The notes below the pieces were generated by a model, which was not told the origin of the DNA, did not search any database, and saw only the letters and a list, made by a program, of their open reading frames with translations. Shown here piece by piece: positions 16,788-24,551 of a DNA stretch of 64,000 bases. The DNA lies in contig HF985626.1 in NCBI GenBank assembly GCA_000431155.1, positions 5,981 to 69,980 of the forward strand, read 5' to 3'. The translations under genes were made by a program, and so were the position numbers. Position 1 is the first letter of the stretch; the number at the start of each line of letters is the position of its first letter. Source of the stretch: Bacteroides sp. CAG:927. Its GTDB lineage: Bacteria > Bacteroidota > Bacteroidia > Bacteroidales > Muribaculaceae.

Positions 16788-17005
16788 TCGGATGGGAATC
16801 CTGTCCGATACATAGATAAAAAGAGGCGTTATGCTTATCTTGTACTTGAAAACGTAGGAAATTTTCAAAATTGAATACAAGGATAGCATAGTGGTTCTCA
16901 CGCCATAGCGTGGGCTGCTATTGTTACATCTGTATTCAAGGTTTCCTACGACCTTCAAGTAAGAGTGTGGCATACAGTTCCACGCTTCGGCGTAAATAAC
17001 GGCTC
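16788..17005 (+). ncRNA. Candidate structured noncoding RNA or long structured 5' leader
   Basis: No reading frame here looks real, but the DNA is full of exact complementary segments. The 5' hairpin pairs TCGGA (16788-16792) with TCCGA (16804-16808). A long nested arm follows. P1 is TACTTGAA (16843-16850) with TTCAAGTA (16954-16961). P2 is CGTAGGAAA (16853-16861) with TTTCCTACG (16942-16950). P3 is TTGAATACA (16871-16879) with TGTATTCAA (16931-16939). P4 is ATAGCA (16883-16888) with TGCTAT (16916-16921). P5 is CTCACGC (16897-16903) with GCGTGGG (16908-16914), closed by a CATA loop. All five are perfect (one G-U in P5) and properly nested, separated by asymmetric internal loops. On the 3' side GTGTGG/CCACGC and an ACGC-TTCG-GCGT tetraloop hairpin overlap. 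No T-run terminator is obvious, so it may be a leader of the gene at 17041. Confidence 0.75.
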
Positions 17006-17040
17006 AATTGGAACTAAAAGAGTCATTGACAAAAAAGAAG

Positions 17041-17604
17041 ATGAAAAAATTTTTAGTCACAATCACATTCTTGTTTGCGGTAATCAATATTATGGCGCAA
17101 GAGCATCTTTCGTTTAAGGGTATTCCTATTGAGGGAAGTATGACTGCTTTCTGTCAAAAGCTTAAAGCAAAAGGTTTTAAACAGATACCGGACACCGATG
17201 TTACGATGTTCACAGGTGATTTTACGGGTAGGCAAGCCACGGTTGCTGTAGGTGCTACTGACGATGGCAAAAGTGTTCATACAGTTGCCGTTATAACCGG
17301 CGAAAGTGACGATTGGAATACACTTGTGAGCACGTATGATTATTATAAAAGCTTATATATTAGTAAATATGGTGAGCCCTCTGCTTGCAAGGAATATAAT
17401 CCGAGTCGTCGAGACAGCAATATTTCTCTAATGTATGAATTGGGTCAGGGCACCGTTACCTATGCAAGTAATTGGATTGTCACTGGCGGCATTATTGAAT
17501 TATCAATTTCAAAATTTGGCTATCTTGAGGGCGCTATCATAATTAGATATATAGATGCTCAAAATATGGAGACCAAAATTCAAAAAGATTTAGAGGATAT
17601 TTAA
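17041..17604 (+). CDS. Secreted protein of unknown function
   Basis: The 187-residue protein starts with a Sec signal peptide (MKKFLVTITFLFAVINIMAQ, cleavage after about residue 18-20). It continues EHLSFKGIPIEGSMTAFCQKLKAKGFKQ, a pattern I recognise from uncharacterised Bacteroides/Prevotella secreted proteins but cannot name. The body alternates strands and turns, with SLYISKYGEP in the middle and no catalytic motif I can identify. The ATG at 17041 is chosen because it directly precedes the signal peptide. Base composition is clearly more AT-rich than in the flanking genes. It lies directly behind the structured RNA region and 12 bases before the next gene, with which it probably forms an operon. 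Confidence 0.7.
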   Translation: MKKFLVTITFLFAVINIMAQEHLSFKGIPIEGSMTAFCQKLKAKGFKQIPDTDVTMFTGDFTGRQATVAVGATDDGKSVHTVAVITGESDDWNTLVSTYDYYKSLYISKYGEPSACKEYNPSRRDSNISLMYELGQGTVTYASNWIVTGGIIELSISKFGYLEGAIIIRYIDAQNMETKIQKDLEDI

Positions 17605-17616
17605 TAATTGGATAGA

Positions 17617-18312
17617 ATGAAAAAATGGCTTATATATGTGCTTGGTATAGTAACAGGCATTGTGTTGACATTCGGTGTTGCATTTTGTATTAGAATGTCA
17701 AATAATTCGGGAATTATCGGACTTGAACTGTTTGAAGAACCCGGCGATTGCATGGAATATTCTCAATTTGAAGTGTTCCAAGTCATAGATGCCGGATGTG
17801 CATTAGCTACGGCAGATGATTCTTTTGGTTCAATTGTTTTTATTATTCCGGATGAAAGCCAACAGTTTTACGATAATCAAAAAATTGTTCTTGAAAACAA
17901 TCAGTGCGCTCTGCGTGTCGGGACCTATAAATACAAAACAAATGTGGGATTTGAACGCACAGTCCCAGCGATTAAAATAATTGATGATGCGGAATTACCA
18001 AAATTAAATAGAAATAAAGAAGCCAAGAATGTTTCAGGAAAAACATTGTTTGATAAACCCGGCGAATGTGTGAGCCGAAATAATTTTGAAGTGCTGGAGG
18101 TTTTGGATTCCGGTGATGCTGTAGCGTTAGAAGTCAGTGAAACTATGCCAGATTATGTGTTTACTTCCGACTTGAAAGTGTTGATATTGGCTGATGAGGG
18201 CAGTAACTTTTATAATAAACAGATAGTGAAAGCACCTAAAGGAAAATGCGCAAGGCAAATAGGGACTTATAAGTATCACTCAGAGGTAATACCTATAATT
18301 GCTTTTAAATAA
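17617..18312 (+). CDS. Membrane-anchored protein with a duplicated domain, unknown function
   Basis: The 231-residue protein has one N-terminal transmembrane helix (WLIYVLGIVTGIVLTFGVAFCI) and then two copies of an ~80-residue unit. Copy 1 runs roughly from residue 36 and begins GLELFEEPGDCMEYSQFEV. Copy 2 begins near 144 with GKTLFDKPGECVSRNNFEV. Each has an early Cys in PG(D/E)C, an FEVxxVxDxG strand, an F(Y)xxQ/K turn and a final CAxRxGTYKY motif with a second Cys, so each unit could hold one disulfide. The second unit ends at the C-terminus. I do not recognise the family. It follows the secreted-protein gene by 12 bases and is AT-rich like it. Confidence 0.7.
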   Translation: MKKWLIYVLGIVTGIVLTFGVAFCIRMSNNSGIIGLELFEEPGDCMEYSQFEVFQVIDAGCALATADDSFGSIVFIIPDESQQFYDNQKIVLENNQCALRVGTYKYKTNVGFERTVPAIKIIDDAELPKLNRNKEAKNVSGKTLFDKPGECVSRNNFEVLEVLDSGDAVALEVSETMPDYVFTSDLKVLILADEGSNFYNKQIVKAPKGKCARQIGTYKYHSEVIPIIAFK

Positions 18313-18370
18313 AAATCCGGTTATTCGTAGATGCTGTAATCAATCCGTCTAAAGTATTGAATAGCAACTG

Positions 18371-19132
18371 ATGGTACTCGCGTATGTCATATTCTTGGTT
18401 TGTTTGATAGCAGGAATTGCATACTTTGTTTATGTCAAGCTAAAAGAGCGTGAACTAATAGAACAGGTTACTCCTATTGCCCGTGGGGAGTGGTCGGAAC
18501 GTAGAGTGATACTGAATTTATTGAAGGCAGGCATCAATCCCAAAGCCATATTTCATGACTTGTATATTAGAAAACCGAATGGAGAGTACACGCAAATAGA
18601 TGTGGCTGTTGCAACAAAGGCCGGCATAATTATCTTTGAGGTAAAAGATTATAGCGGTTGGATTTTTGGAAACGAACATCAAAGATACTGGACGCAGATA
18701 TTGGCGTATGGCAGAGAAAAGCACCGTTTTTATAATCCGGTTATGCAGAATGCCGGACATATCCAAGCCATAAGGCGATGTTTGCCGCAGAATCCGGGAA
18801 TTCCAATTTATTCTGTTATCGTGTTTTTCGGGAGCAGTGAATTTAAGAATGTTACCTGTGATGCCGACAATACATTCATAATATATCCGCGCTCTATTCG
18901 TGAGGTGGTATCAGAAATTCTGATGCAGCCCAAAGCCAATTTCGGTAACAAGTATGAAATAATGGATTTATTTACAAAAGCGGTGCAAAATGGTAATGAT
19001 CCTATGATTGTTTCTTCTCAAATCCACTCTGCCAGCTATTATGGTCGCAACACTCCCCGGTCCACTTATGTGACATACTTTGGTCCGTTGTTCCGTTTTG
19101 GCTTTTTTCCGCGCAGGAGGCGATTCTGGTGA
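18371..19132 (+). CDS. NERD-domain (nuclease-related) membrane-anchored protein
   Basis: The 253-residue protein has an N-terminal transmembrane helix (VLAYVIFLVCLIAGIAYFVYV) and then a NERD domain: GEWSE at 39-43, QIDVAV at 75-80 and IIIFEVKDYSGW at 86-97. The E, D and ExK positions correspond to the catalytic core of the PD-(D/E)XK-like nuclease fold. NERD domains are predicted nucleases whose substrates are mostly unknown. A later segment (NPVMQNAGHIQAIRR) also matches the family. The C-terminus is aromatic and Arg-rich (FRFGFFPRRRRFW). Start at the ATG at 18371, 58 bases after the preceding gene. Codon use is AT-rich, as in its two upstream neighbours. Confidence 0.8.
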   Translation: MVLAYVIFLVCLIAGIAYFVYVKLKERELIEQVTPIARGEWSERRVILNLLKAGINPKAIFHDLYIRKPNGEYTQIDVAVATKAGIIIFEVKDYSGWIFGNEHQRYWTQILAYGREKHRFYNPVMQNAGHIQAIRRCLPQNPGIPIYSVIVFFGSSEFKNVTCDADNTFIIYPRSIREVVSEILMQPKANFGNKYEIMDLFTKAVQNGNDPMIVSSQIHSASYYGRNTPRSTYVTYFGPLFRFGFFPRRRRFW

Positions 19133-19271
19133 CCGGTTGTTCTCATGGCTCCAAGCTTGGATTAGCAGAGAGAAGAGATGAGTTGCGCTCTTGTTTTCAG
19201 CTTGTTTTGCTGATATGGCTAATTCAATTAATCGTGTTTTGCAATTGATTTCTTGGAATTGATGATAAAGA

Positions 19272-19299
19272 AAGGGTGCGGCCCGGAGGTCGCACCCTT
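19272..19299 (-). terminator. Intrinsic terminator of the secreted chitobiase-C-type gene
   Basis: AAGGGTGCG (19272-19280) pairs with CGCACCCTT (19291-19299), a 9-bp stem with a 10-base loop. Read on the minus strand the stem is followed by a T-rich run (19271 downward), so it ends transcription of the gene at 19321-21525. Confidence 0.8.
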
Positions 19300-19320
19300 A
19301 ATGTGTTTATGCAGCGTGGA

Positions 19321-21525
19321 TCAATGAGCCACGTACACTTTGGTAACTTCAGTGCCCTGACGGCGGATATAGATGCCGGCGGGGAGGTTGATGCTGCTCA
19401 TGCGCATGCCCTGAAGATTGTAGTATTCAACGGGGGCATTGTTGTTGTCAACAGCAATGGTGTCGATTTTGGCCTGGCCATTGGGGTCCTGAACATAGAC
19501 TACATTGATGCCACATAGGCGAGCGTTGTTATCGGGGTCAACAGTGAACACGATTTGGTTAACGAGTCCTGTAGCGGGAGCAATCCAAGTCTTGGTGTCG
19601 TTGTTCCATTCGCCGGTAGCATCAGCTCCGAGGTTTGTAGAAGCAGCGAGCTTGAGAGCATTGAAACTGGTGGCAGCTGCGGTGCCCTGAGTGAATTCTA
19701 CCTTTGTGAGCTTATAGCCGTTTTTGGTAAGGTTGATGGTGATAGTATTGTTTTTGTAAACGCGCAGTTCCTCTTTAATGGTACCTGTCTTCCACCAACG
19801 AGGCTCATTGGTACCTTCGGCCTTGGCAACGGTGACAGTCATGGGGCTGAGCGTAAATACTACGCCATCAAGATTGTTGGTGCCCTCAGCTTCCTGAGAG
19901 TTGCCGGCTTCGATGGTTTTGGACGCAATAGATGCGGCGTTGCCACCCTCACCGAAATTAAACTGGGCAGTTTCCTGACCTGCAATCTTGAGAGTATAGT
20001 TGGCAGTGGCCATATCGCTGTCAAACATGTCAGCTTTTGTAGCAATGGCATTGATGGTCATCTGAGAACCGGTGAATGCGATGGGCTGGGTGTATTCAGT
20101 GCCACCCTCAGCAGGATTGGAACCATCGGTTGTGTAGTAGATTACAGCACCTTCGGTGGCGCATGTTATGGAAATCTTGTCGCCTTCGGCCAGTTCGCCG
20201 CTTTCGGGAGAGAACTCGGGGGTGGCAACAGTTTCCTTGACTACGCCTCCATCAATTTTAGTGAATACGAACTGTACATTGTTGTTGTAGCAGCTGATGA
20301 AACCTTCGATGGTGAAGCCAGTGCCTTCGGGTATTTCCAGAACATCGTAGTAGGAGGCGTTGGCAAACTGATTGTATCCGGTGAGTTTGTCAGTGCCCTG
20401 AGTAATGGTGTAATTGTTGGCGGCAGAGCCAGCAACGATGTCCACGTTCTGGAGACGGAAATAATGGTTGATGATGTTGCTGACTTCAGCAGCATTGATA
20501 GTGGCAACGGTTGTGAGAACCGGATCTACGGCGGTGCCTGCGGTGACATCACCTATGGCTTCAGGCACGATTTCAGGAATGACACCGTTCTGAAGTTTGT
20601 AGGAGCCGGTGACGGATGCAATCTGCTGTCCGTTGGTGAGGGCGGGAAGTTCAATGTCGGAGCCATTGTAGATAAGGATATAGCTGGCTGCGTCTTTTAC
20701 CCACAGATAACGACCGTTTTTGTACAGCACGGTAACGGGAGCGTTAAGCAGAGTGGTGTTGGGGCTGCCATTGCTGATAAAGGAAGCGATAGAAGTAACC
20801 TCATTGAGGTACACTTCCTTAGAAACAACTGCGCTGAATGAGCCGTCTTCGTAGGCGGCAGCCTTGACGGTGCAGGGGGCAGTTATGGCAAAAGGAGCGG
20901 AGTACTGTTTGGCTGCGGCAGCAGGTTCATATTTGTCGGTGAGAGGGCTTGTGCCGTCGGTGGTGTAATAGATGGGTGATTCTTCTGCCTGATAGATGGA
21001 AACCATGTTGTGGGCTTCCATGGTGATTTCGGGTTCAGTGAGATCCTGACCGGGAAGAGCCTCGCCGGCGAAAGTAACGGTAACGGTGTAGAGGGCCTTG
21101 TTGGCAGTGGCGGTGTAGTTGAGTTTTACTGATTCGGCGTTACCGGTCCAAGTACCGTTGTCATAAGTGCCGGTGTAACCATCGGCAAGAGCAAATACAG
21201 CACCGCTATTGTATGTAAGTACAATTTTGCTTATGGTCTGTCCGGCGGGAACGCTTATTTCCAATCCGGCATCAGATTTCTGATAAAAACGCAAACCATC
21301 GGTCCAAAGGCGCATGCCATTTTTGCCGTCAGCTTTAAATAATGTGATAGTGACATCCCCATTGGTGCATTTGGTGCCATTGTCAATGTAGGGAGGGTTT
21401 TTTTCGGAATTGCTGTACCGAGTAAGCCCGTAAGTATCAGTAGCGAAGTCAAACTTCACATCGGTGGCATTGACGAGAACAACGCTCACCATCATAGTAA
21501 TAATAGAAAGTAGAAGTTTTTTCAT
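19321..21525 (-). CDS. Secreted multidomain protein with chitobiase C-terminal-type repeats and a putative sorting tail
   Basis: The 734-residue protein starts with a Sec signal peptide (KKLLLSIITMMVSVVLVNA). Two segments match the chitobiase/hexosaminidase C-terminal (CHB_HEX_C_1) repeat: SPIYYTTDGTSPL near 185-195 and GAVIYYTTDGSNP near 458-470. These are small beta domains often found in surface proteins. The region between them resembles an OB-fold-like module. The C-terminus YYNLQGMRMSSINLPAGIYIRR followed by a basic tail resembles the type IX secretion C-terminal signal. It is therefore probably exported and surface-attached. No catalytic domain is evident. It has a good promoter and its own terminator. 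Confidence 0.75.
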   Translation of the reverse strand: MKKLLLSIITMMVSVVLVNATDVKFDFATDTYGLTRYSNSEKNPPYIDNGTKCTNGDVTITLFKADGKNGMRLWTDGLRFYQKSDAGLEISVPAGQTISKIVLTYNSGAVFALADGYTGTYDNGTWTGNAESVKLNYTATANKALYTVTVTFAGEALPGQDLTEPEITMEAHNMVSIYQAEESPIYYTTDGTSPLTDKYEPAAAAKQYSAPFAITAPCTVKAAAYEDGSFSAVVSKEVYLNEVTSIASFISNGSPNTTLLNAPVTVLYKNGRYLWVKDAASYILIYNGSDIELPALTNGQQIASVTGSYKLQNGVIPEIVPEAIGDVTAGTAVDPVLTTVATINAAEVSNIINHYFRLQNVDIVAGSAANNYTITQGTDKLTGYNQFANASYYDVLEIPEGTGFTIEGFISCYNNNVQFVFTKIDGGVVKETVATPEFSPESGELAEGDKISITCATEGAVIYYTTDGSNPAEGGTEYTQPIAFTGSQMTINAIATKADMFDSDMATANYTLKIAGQETAQFNFGEGGNAASIASKTIEAGNSQEAEGTNNLDGVVFTLSPMTVTVAKAEGTNEPRWWKTGTIKEELRVYKNNTITINLTKNGYKLTKVEFTQGTAAATSFNALKLAASTNLGADATGEWNNDTKTWIAPATGLVNQIVFTVDPDNNARLCGINVVYVQDPNGQAKIDTIAVDNNNAPVEYYNLQGMRMSSINLPAGIYIRRQGTEVTKVYVAH

Positions 21526-21553
21526 AAAAAACAGAGTTAAATGAATGATAGCG

Positions 21554-21585
21554 CAAAGATAACGAATAAAGGTGTATGGTTCAAC
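21554..21585 (-). promoter_or_regulatory. Promoter of the secreted chitobiase-C-type gene
   Basis: On the minus strand GTTG (21585-21582) and TATCTTTG (21561-21554) are spaced by 20 bases, a good Bacteroidetes -33/-7 pair. The start is predicted near 21548, leaving a leader of about 23 bases. Confidence 0.65.
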
Positions 21586-21654
21586 TTTTGAACATTAAAA
21601 AAATATGTAATAAAACGGCGTGGGGATAGTAGTGGGGTTGTGGGAAAAAATCAT

Positions 21655-21662
21655 TATCTTTG
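21655..21662 (+). promoter_or_regulatory. -7 element upstream of the beta-barrel gene
   Basis: TATCTTTG matches the Bacteroidetes -7 consensus and lies 23 bases before the ATG at 21685. No convincing -33 element is seen at the usual distance. Confidence 0.45.
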
Positions 21663-21684
21663 GGGCATAAAATCTACGATTGCT

Positions 21685-22443
21685 ATGAAATTATCATCAA
21701 TAATTATGGCGAGTGCCATGCTATTGTGCAGTATCGGAGCTAACGGACAGGAGCCGGCATTTTTTCAGCGCGGACCGGCCCCAAAGTTTATAGAGACAGA
21801 AGTGCATGCAATAGCCGGTACGGCCACAGTGATAAGCAATTACAAGAGCTGTTTTCCGCAAATAGAGAACATGCGCACCAATATGGGACATGTGCTGGGC
21901 CTTGGCGCCCGTGGTGTTTTCGGACTGCGTGACTATTTGGGCTTCGGCACGGAAATCAATTTGATACATTCATCGTACACTATGGATATGGCAGTGGTCA
22001 GTCCGGGAACCCAGACGATGAGTGCGGTGTATCTGAACAATGACATGTGGTATGCAAACATTCCGGTGTTTGTGTCATTCCGCTTCAATGTGGCTCACAG
22101 TGTGAGGTGGAATGTGGACTGCGGAGCATATTACGCATTTGGTTTTGCGGGCAAGCAACGTCAGGTGCTGTACCGTGGATCGGTCAATGCTCTTGACGAG
22201 CTTGTGATGGAGAAAATAGACCGCAAGATGGATTATTTTCATTGCGACGATACATTCGAGAATGTGTTCCTGCGCGGGGATATAGGTTTTTATCTTGGCA
22301 CAAGCCTCAATTTCGGTCCTCATCTCGTGGTGGGATGCAAAGCTCAAATAGGTGTGAAAAACACCGCTTCTTCGCCTAACGGTGTGGAGCATCCGCAAGT
22401 GCACAATGTTAATTTCGCGGGTACATTGGGATATAGATTCTGA
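21685..22443 (+). CDS. Outer-membrane beta-barrel (porin-like) protein
   Basis: The 252-residue protein has a signal peptide (MKLSSIIMASAMLLCSIGANGQ). It is followed by alternating amphipathic strands rich in aromatic and Gly residues, ending in LGYRF; a C-terminal Phe is a mark of outer-membrane barrels assembled by BAM. Segments such as VHAIAGTATVISNYKSCF, GLGARGVFGLRDYLGFGTEINL and VVGCKAQIGV read as beta-hairpins. It likely belongs to the PorT or OmpW-like small barrels, but I cannot name the family. The ATG at 21685 is chosen because it precedes the signal peptide. Its neighbour trpS begins 30 bases downstream, which need not mean functional linkage. Confidence 0.72.
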   Translation: MKLSSIIMASAMLLCSIGANGQEPAFFQRGPAPKFIETEVHAIAGTATVISNYKSCFPQIENMRTNMGHVLGLGARGVFGLRDYLGFGTEINLIHSSYTMDMAVVSPGTQTMSAVYLNNDMWYANIPVFVSFRFNVAHSVRWNVDCGAYYAFGFAGKQRQVLYRGSVNALDELVMEKIDRKMDYFHCDDTFENVFLRGDIGFYLGTSLNFGPHLVVGCKAQIGVKNTASSPNGVEHPQVHNVNFAGTLGYRF

Positions 22444-22473
22444 TTCATAACGATTTATAATAAAGGTATATAT

Positions 22474-23550
22474 ATGGAAAATTCCAAAAAAGAGATAGTA
22501 TTGAGTGGCATCCGTGCCACCGGTAATCTGCACCTTGGAAATTATTTCGGTGCGTTGAGCAAGTTTGTGCGCATGCAGAATGATGACAGCCACAACTATG
22601 ATCCGATGTTTTTTATCGCAGACTTACATGCGCTTACTACCAATCCCGATCCGGTGCAGCTGCATGAGAATGTGAAGAACATACTCGCGGAATATCTTGC
22701 TGCCGGTCTGGATCCGGAAAAGAGTACGCTGTTTGTGCAGAGTGACGTGCCTGAAGTGAGCGAGCTTTATCTGCTGCTGAACATGCATGTGGGTATAGGA
22801 GAGCTTATGCGCACTGCATCGTTTAAGGACAAGGCACGCAAACAGCTTGGAATAAAAAGCGACAGTGACGATATAGAGAAAGAGATAATAGGTAACGAGT
22901 CAAATAAGCGCGTGAATGCAGGATTGCTTACCTATCCGACACTGATGGCTGTGGATATTCTTATCCAGAAAGCGAGCCATGTGCCGGTGGGCAAGGATCA
23001 GGAGCAGCATCTGGAGCTGACACGCAGGTTTGCGCGCCGATTCAATTCATTTTATGGTGTGGATCTGTTTCCGGAACCTGCCAACTTTACGTTCGGCGGG
23101 GCGGCAGTGAAGGTGCCGGGTCTTGACGGTTCGGGCAAGATGGGCAAGAGCGAAGGAAACTGCATATATCTGATTGATGATGAGAAGACTCTACGTAAAA
23201 AAGTGATGAAGGCCGTGACTGATGAGGGACCGAAAGAGAAGAACCAGCCTATTTCACTGCCGGTGCAGAATCTGCTGACTCTAATGGAGCTTACTTCAAC
23301 GCCCGAGGTAGTGCAACATTACCGCGATGCTTATGCCGACTGCTCAATTCGTTACGGTGATATGAAAAAGCAGTTGGCGGAAGATATTCTGGCTATAACC
23401 CTTCCTATCCGCGAGAGGATTCTTGACATACGATCAAACGATGAATATCTGGGCCGCGTGGTGAAGATGGGGGCTGAAAAAGCTCGCGCCCGTGCAGCCG
23501 AAACCCTCAGGGAGGCTCGCGAAATAATGGGCATACGCAAGTTTTATTGA
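22474..23550 (+). CDS. trpS: Tryptophan-tRNA ligase
   Basis: TrpRS is a class I synthetase that charges tRNA-Trp. The 358-residue protein has the HIGH-equivalent TGNLHLGNYFGAL near residues 17-29 and the KMSKS-loop variant KMGKSEGN near 223-230. The KMGKS form keeps both lysines. The length is normal for bacterial TrpRS plus a small insertion (DSDDIEKEIIGNES) near 130-143. The start ATG is at 22474. Confidence 0.95.
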   Translation: MENSKKEIVLSGIRATGNLHLGNYFGALSKFVRMQNDDSHNYDPMFFIADLHALTTNPDPVQLHENVKNILAEYLAAGLDPEKSTLFVQSDVPEVSELYLLLNMHVGIGELMRTASFKDKARKQLGIKSDSDDIEKEIIGNESNKRVNAGLLTYPTLMAVDILIQKASHVPVGKDQEQHLELTRRFARRFNSFYGVDLFPEPANFTFGGAAVKVPGLDGSGKMGKSEGNCIYLIDDEKTLRKKVMKAVTDEGPKEKNQPISLPVQNLLTLMELTSTPEVVQHYRDAYADCSIRYGDMKKQLAEDILAITLPIRERILDIRSNDEYLGRVVKMGAEKARARAAETLREAREIMGIRKFY

Positions 23551-23579
23551 ACATAGAAGCACCTTAATATCCAAGAACC

Positions 23580-24551
23580 ATGGCACACAGCGTTTCCCGT
23601 AAGCAGCTTCTGCTGTCGCTGCGCGATTATGCAGTGATAGTGTTCGGTATTTTCTTGTATTCATTCGGCTTCACGGCATTTATATTTCCTGAAAAGGTGG
23701 TGATAGGTGGCGTGACCGGTTTGGGCACAATTATATATTTCGTGACGCTGAATGCCTTTGGAACGGGTGTGCCGGTGGCGGTGTCGCAATATGCCATCAA
23801 CCTGATATTGCTGTTTTTTGCATTCAGGGTTGTCGGTCGCCAATTTGTGATACGCACAGTGTTCGGAGCCACAGTAATATCGTTGTTTATCGGTGTGCTC
23901 ACGCCGGTGTTCCCAACTCCACTGGTTGAGGGGCAACCGTTTATGAATATTATATTGGGCGCGTTGCTATGCGGCATGGGGCTTGGAATGGTGTTTACTC
24001 ACAACGGCAGTACCGGCGGAACCGATATAGTTGCGGCGATGGTTACAAAACGGTCAAATGTGAGTATGGGACGCACGATGCTGTATTGCGATATATGCAT
24101 CATATCATCAAGCTATTTCATATTTCATCAGATAGATACGGTGGTGTATGGTCTTGTGATATTGGTGATTGTGGCGTATATGGCTGATATGATTATCAAT
24201 ACCAACCGTCAGGCTGTGCAGTTTACCATATTCTCGAAGCATTGGGACAAAATCGCGACGGCAATCAATAATCAGGCCAATCGCGGCTGCACGGTGCTTT
24301 CGGGTATGGGGTGGTACAGCAAGCAGGAGGTGAAAGTGCTTTTGGTCATGTGCCGCAAGATTGAGTCGGTGAACATATTTCGCATAATCAAGAGCATTGA
24401 TCCCAATGCCTTTATCACGCAAGCGAATGTGAACGGGGTGTATGGCTTGGGATTTGATGCTATAAAGTTGAAAATCAAGGGACCGCATGCTATTGACGAA
24501 GATCCGGTGATAGGGTCGGATCCGGCTACTGACCTCAAGCCAAAGGAATAA
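23580..24551 (+). CDS. YitT family membrane protein (DUF161 plus DUF2179)
   Basis: The 323-residue protein has five to six hydrophobic segments in the first 210 residues with the family signatures FTAFIFPEKVVIGGVTGLG and FTHNGSTGGTDIVAAM. It then has a soluble C-terminal DUF2179 domain (VLSGMGWYSKQEVKVLLVMCRKIE...FITQANVNGVYG). YitT proteins are inner-membrane proteins proposed to be transporters, and the substrate is not established. Its stop overlaps the next start by one base (TAATG), so the two are probably co-translated. The start ATG is at 23580. Confidence 0.88.
   Translation: MAHSVSRKQLLLSLRDYAVIVFGIFLYSFGFTAFIFPEKVVIGGVTGLGTIIYFVTLNAFGTGVPVAVSQYAINLILLFFAFRVVGRQFVIRTVFGATVISLFIGVLTPVFPTPLVEGQPFMNIILGALLCGMGLGMVFTHNGSTGGTDIVAAMVTKRSNVSMGRTMLYCDICIISSSYFIFHQIDTVVYGLVILVIVAYMADMIINTNRQAVQFTIFSKHWDKIATAINNQANRGCTVLSGMGWYSKQEVKVLLVMCRKIESVNIFRIIKSIDPNAFITQANVNGVYGLGFDAIKLKIKGPHAIDEDPVIGSDPATDLKPKE

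Noticed and set aside
16788..17005. Structured region as the 6S RNA of this organism
   Set aside because: A 6S RNA is one long hairpin with paired 5' and 3' ends and a large central bubble. Here the nested arm is only the middle part and is flanked by separate hairpins. I could not establish the identity without a covariance search, so it is left as unassigned.
16788..19132. A retron or other reverse-transcriptase system using the structured RNA
   Set aside because: Retrons need a reverse transcriptase gene beside the RNA. None of the three island genes has reverse-transcriptase motifs and none occurs elsewhere in the window.
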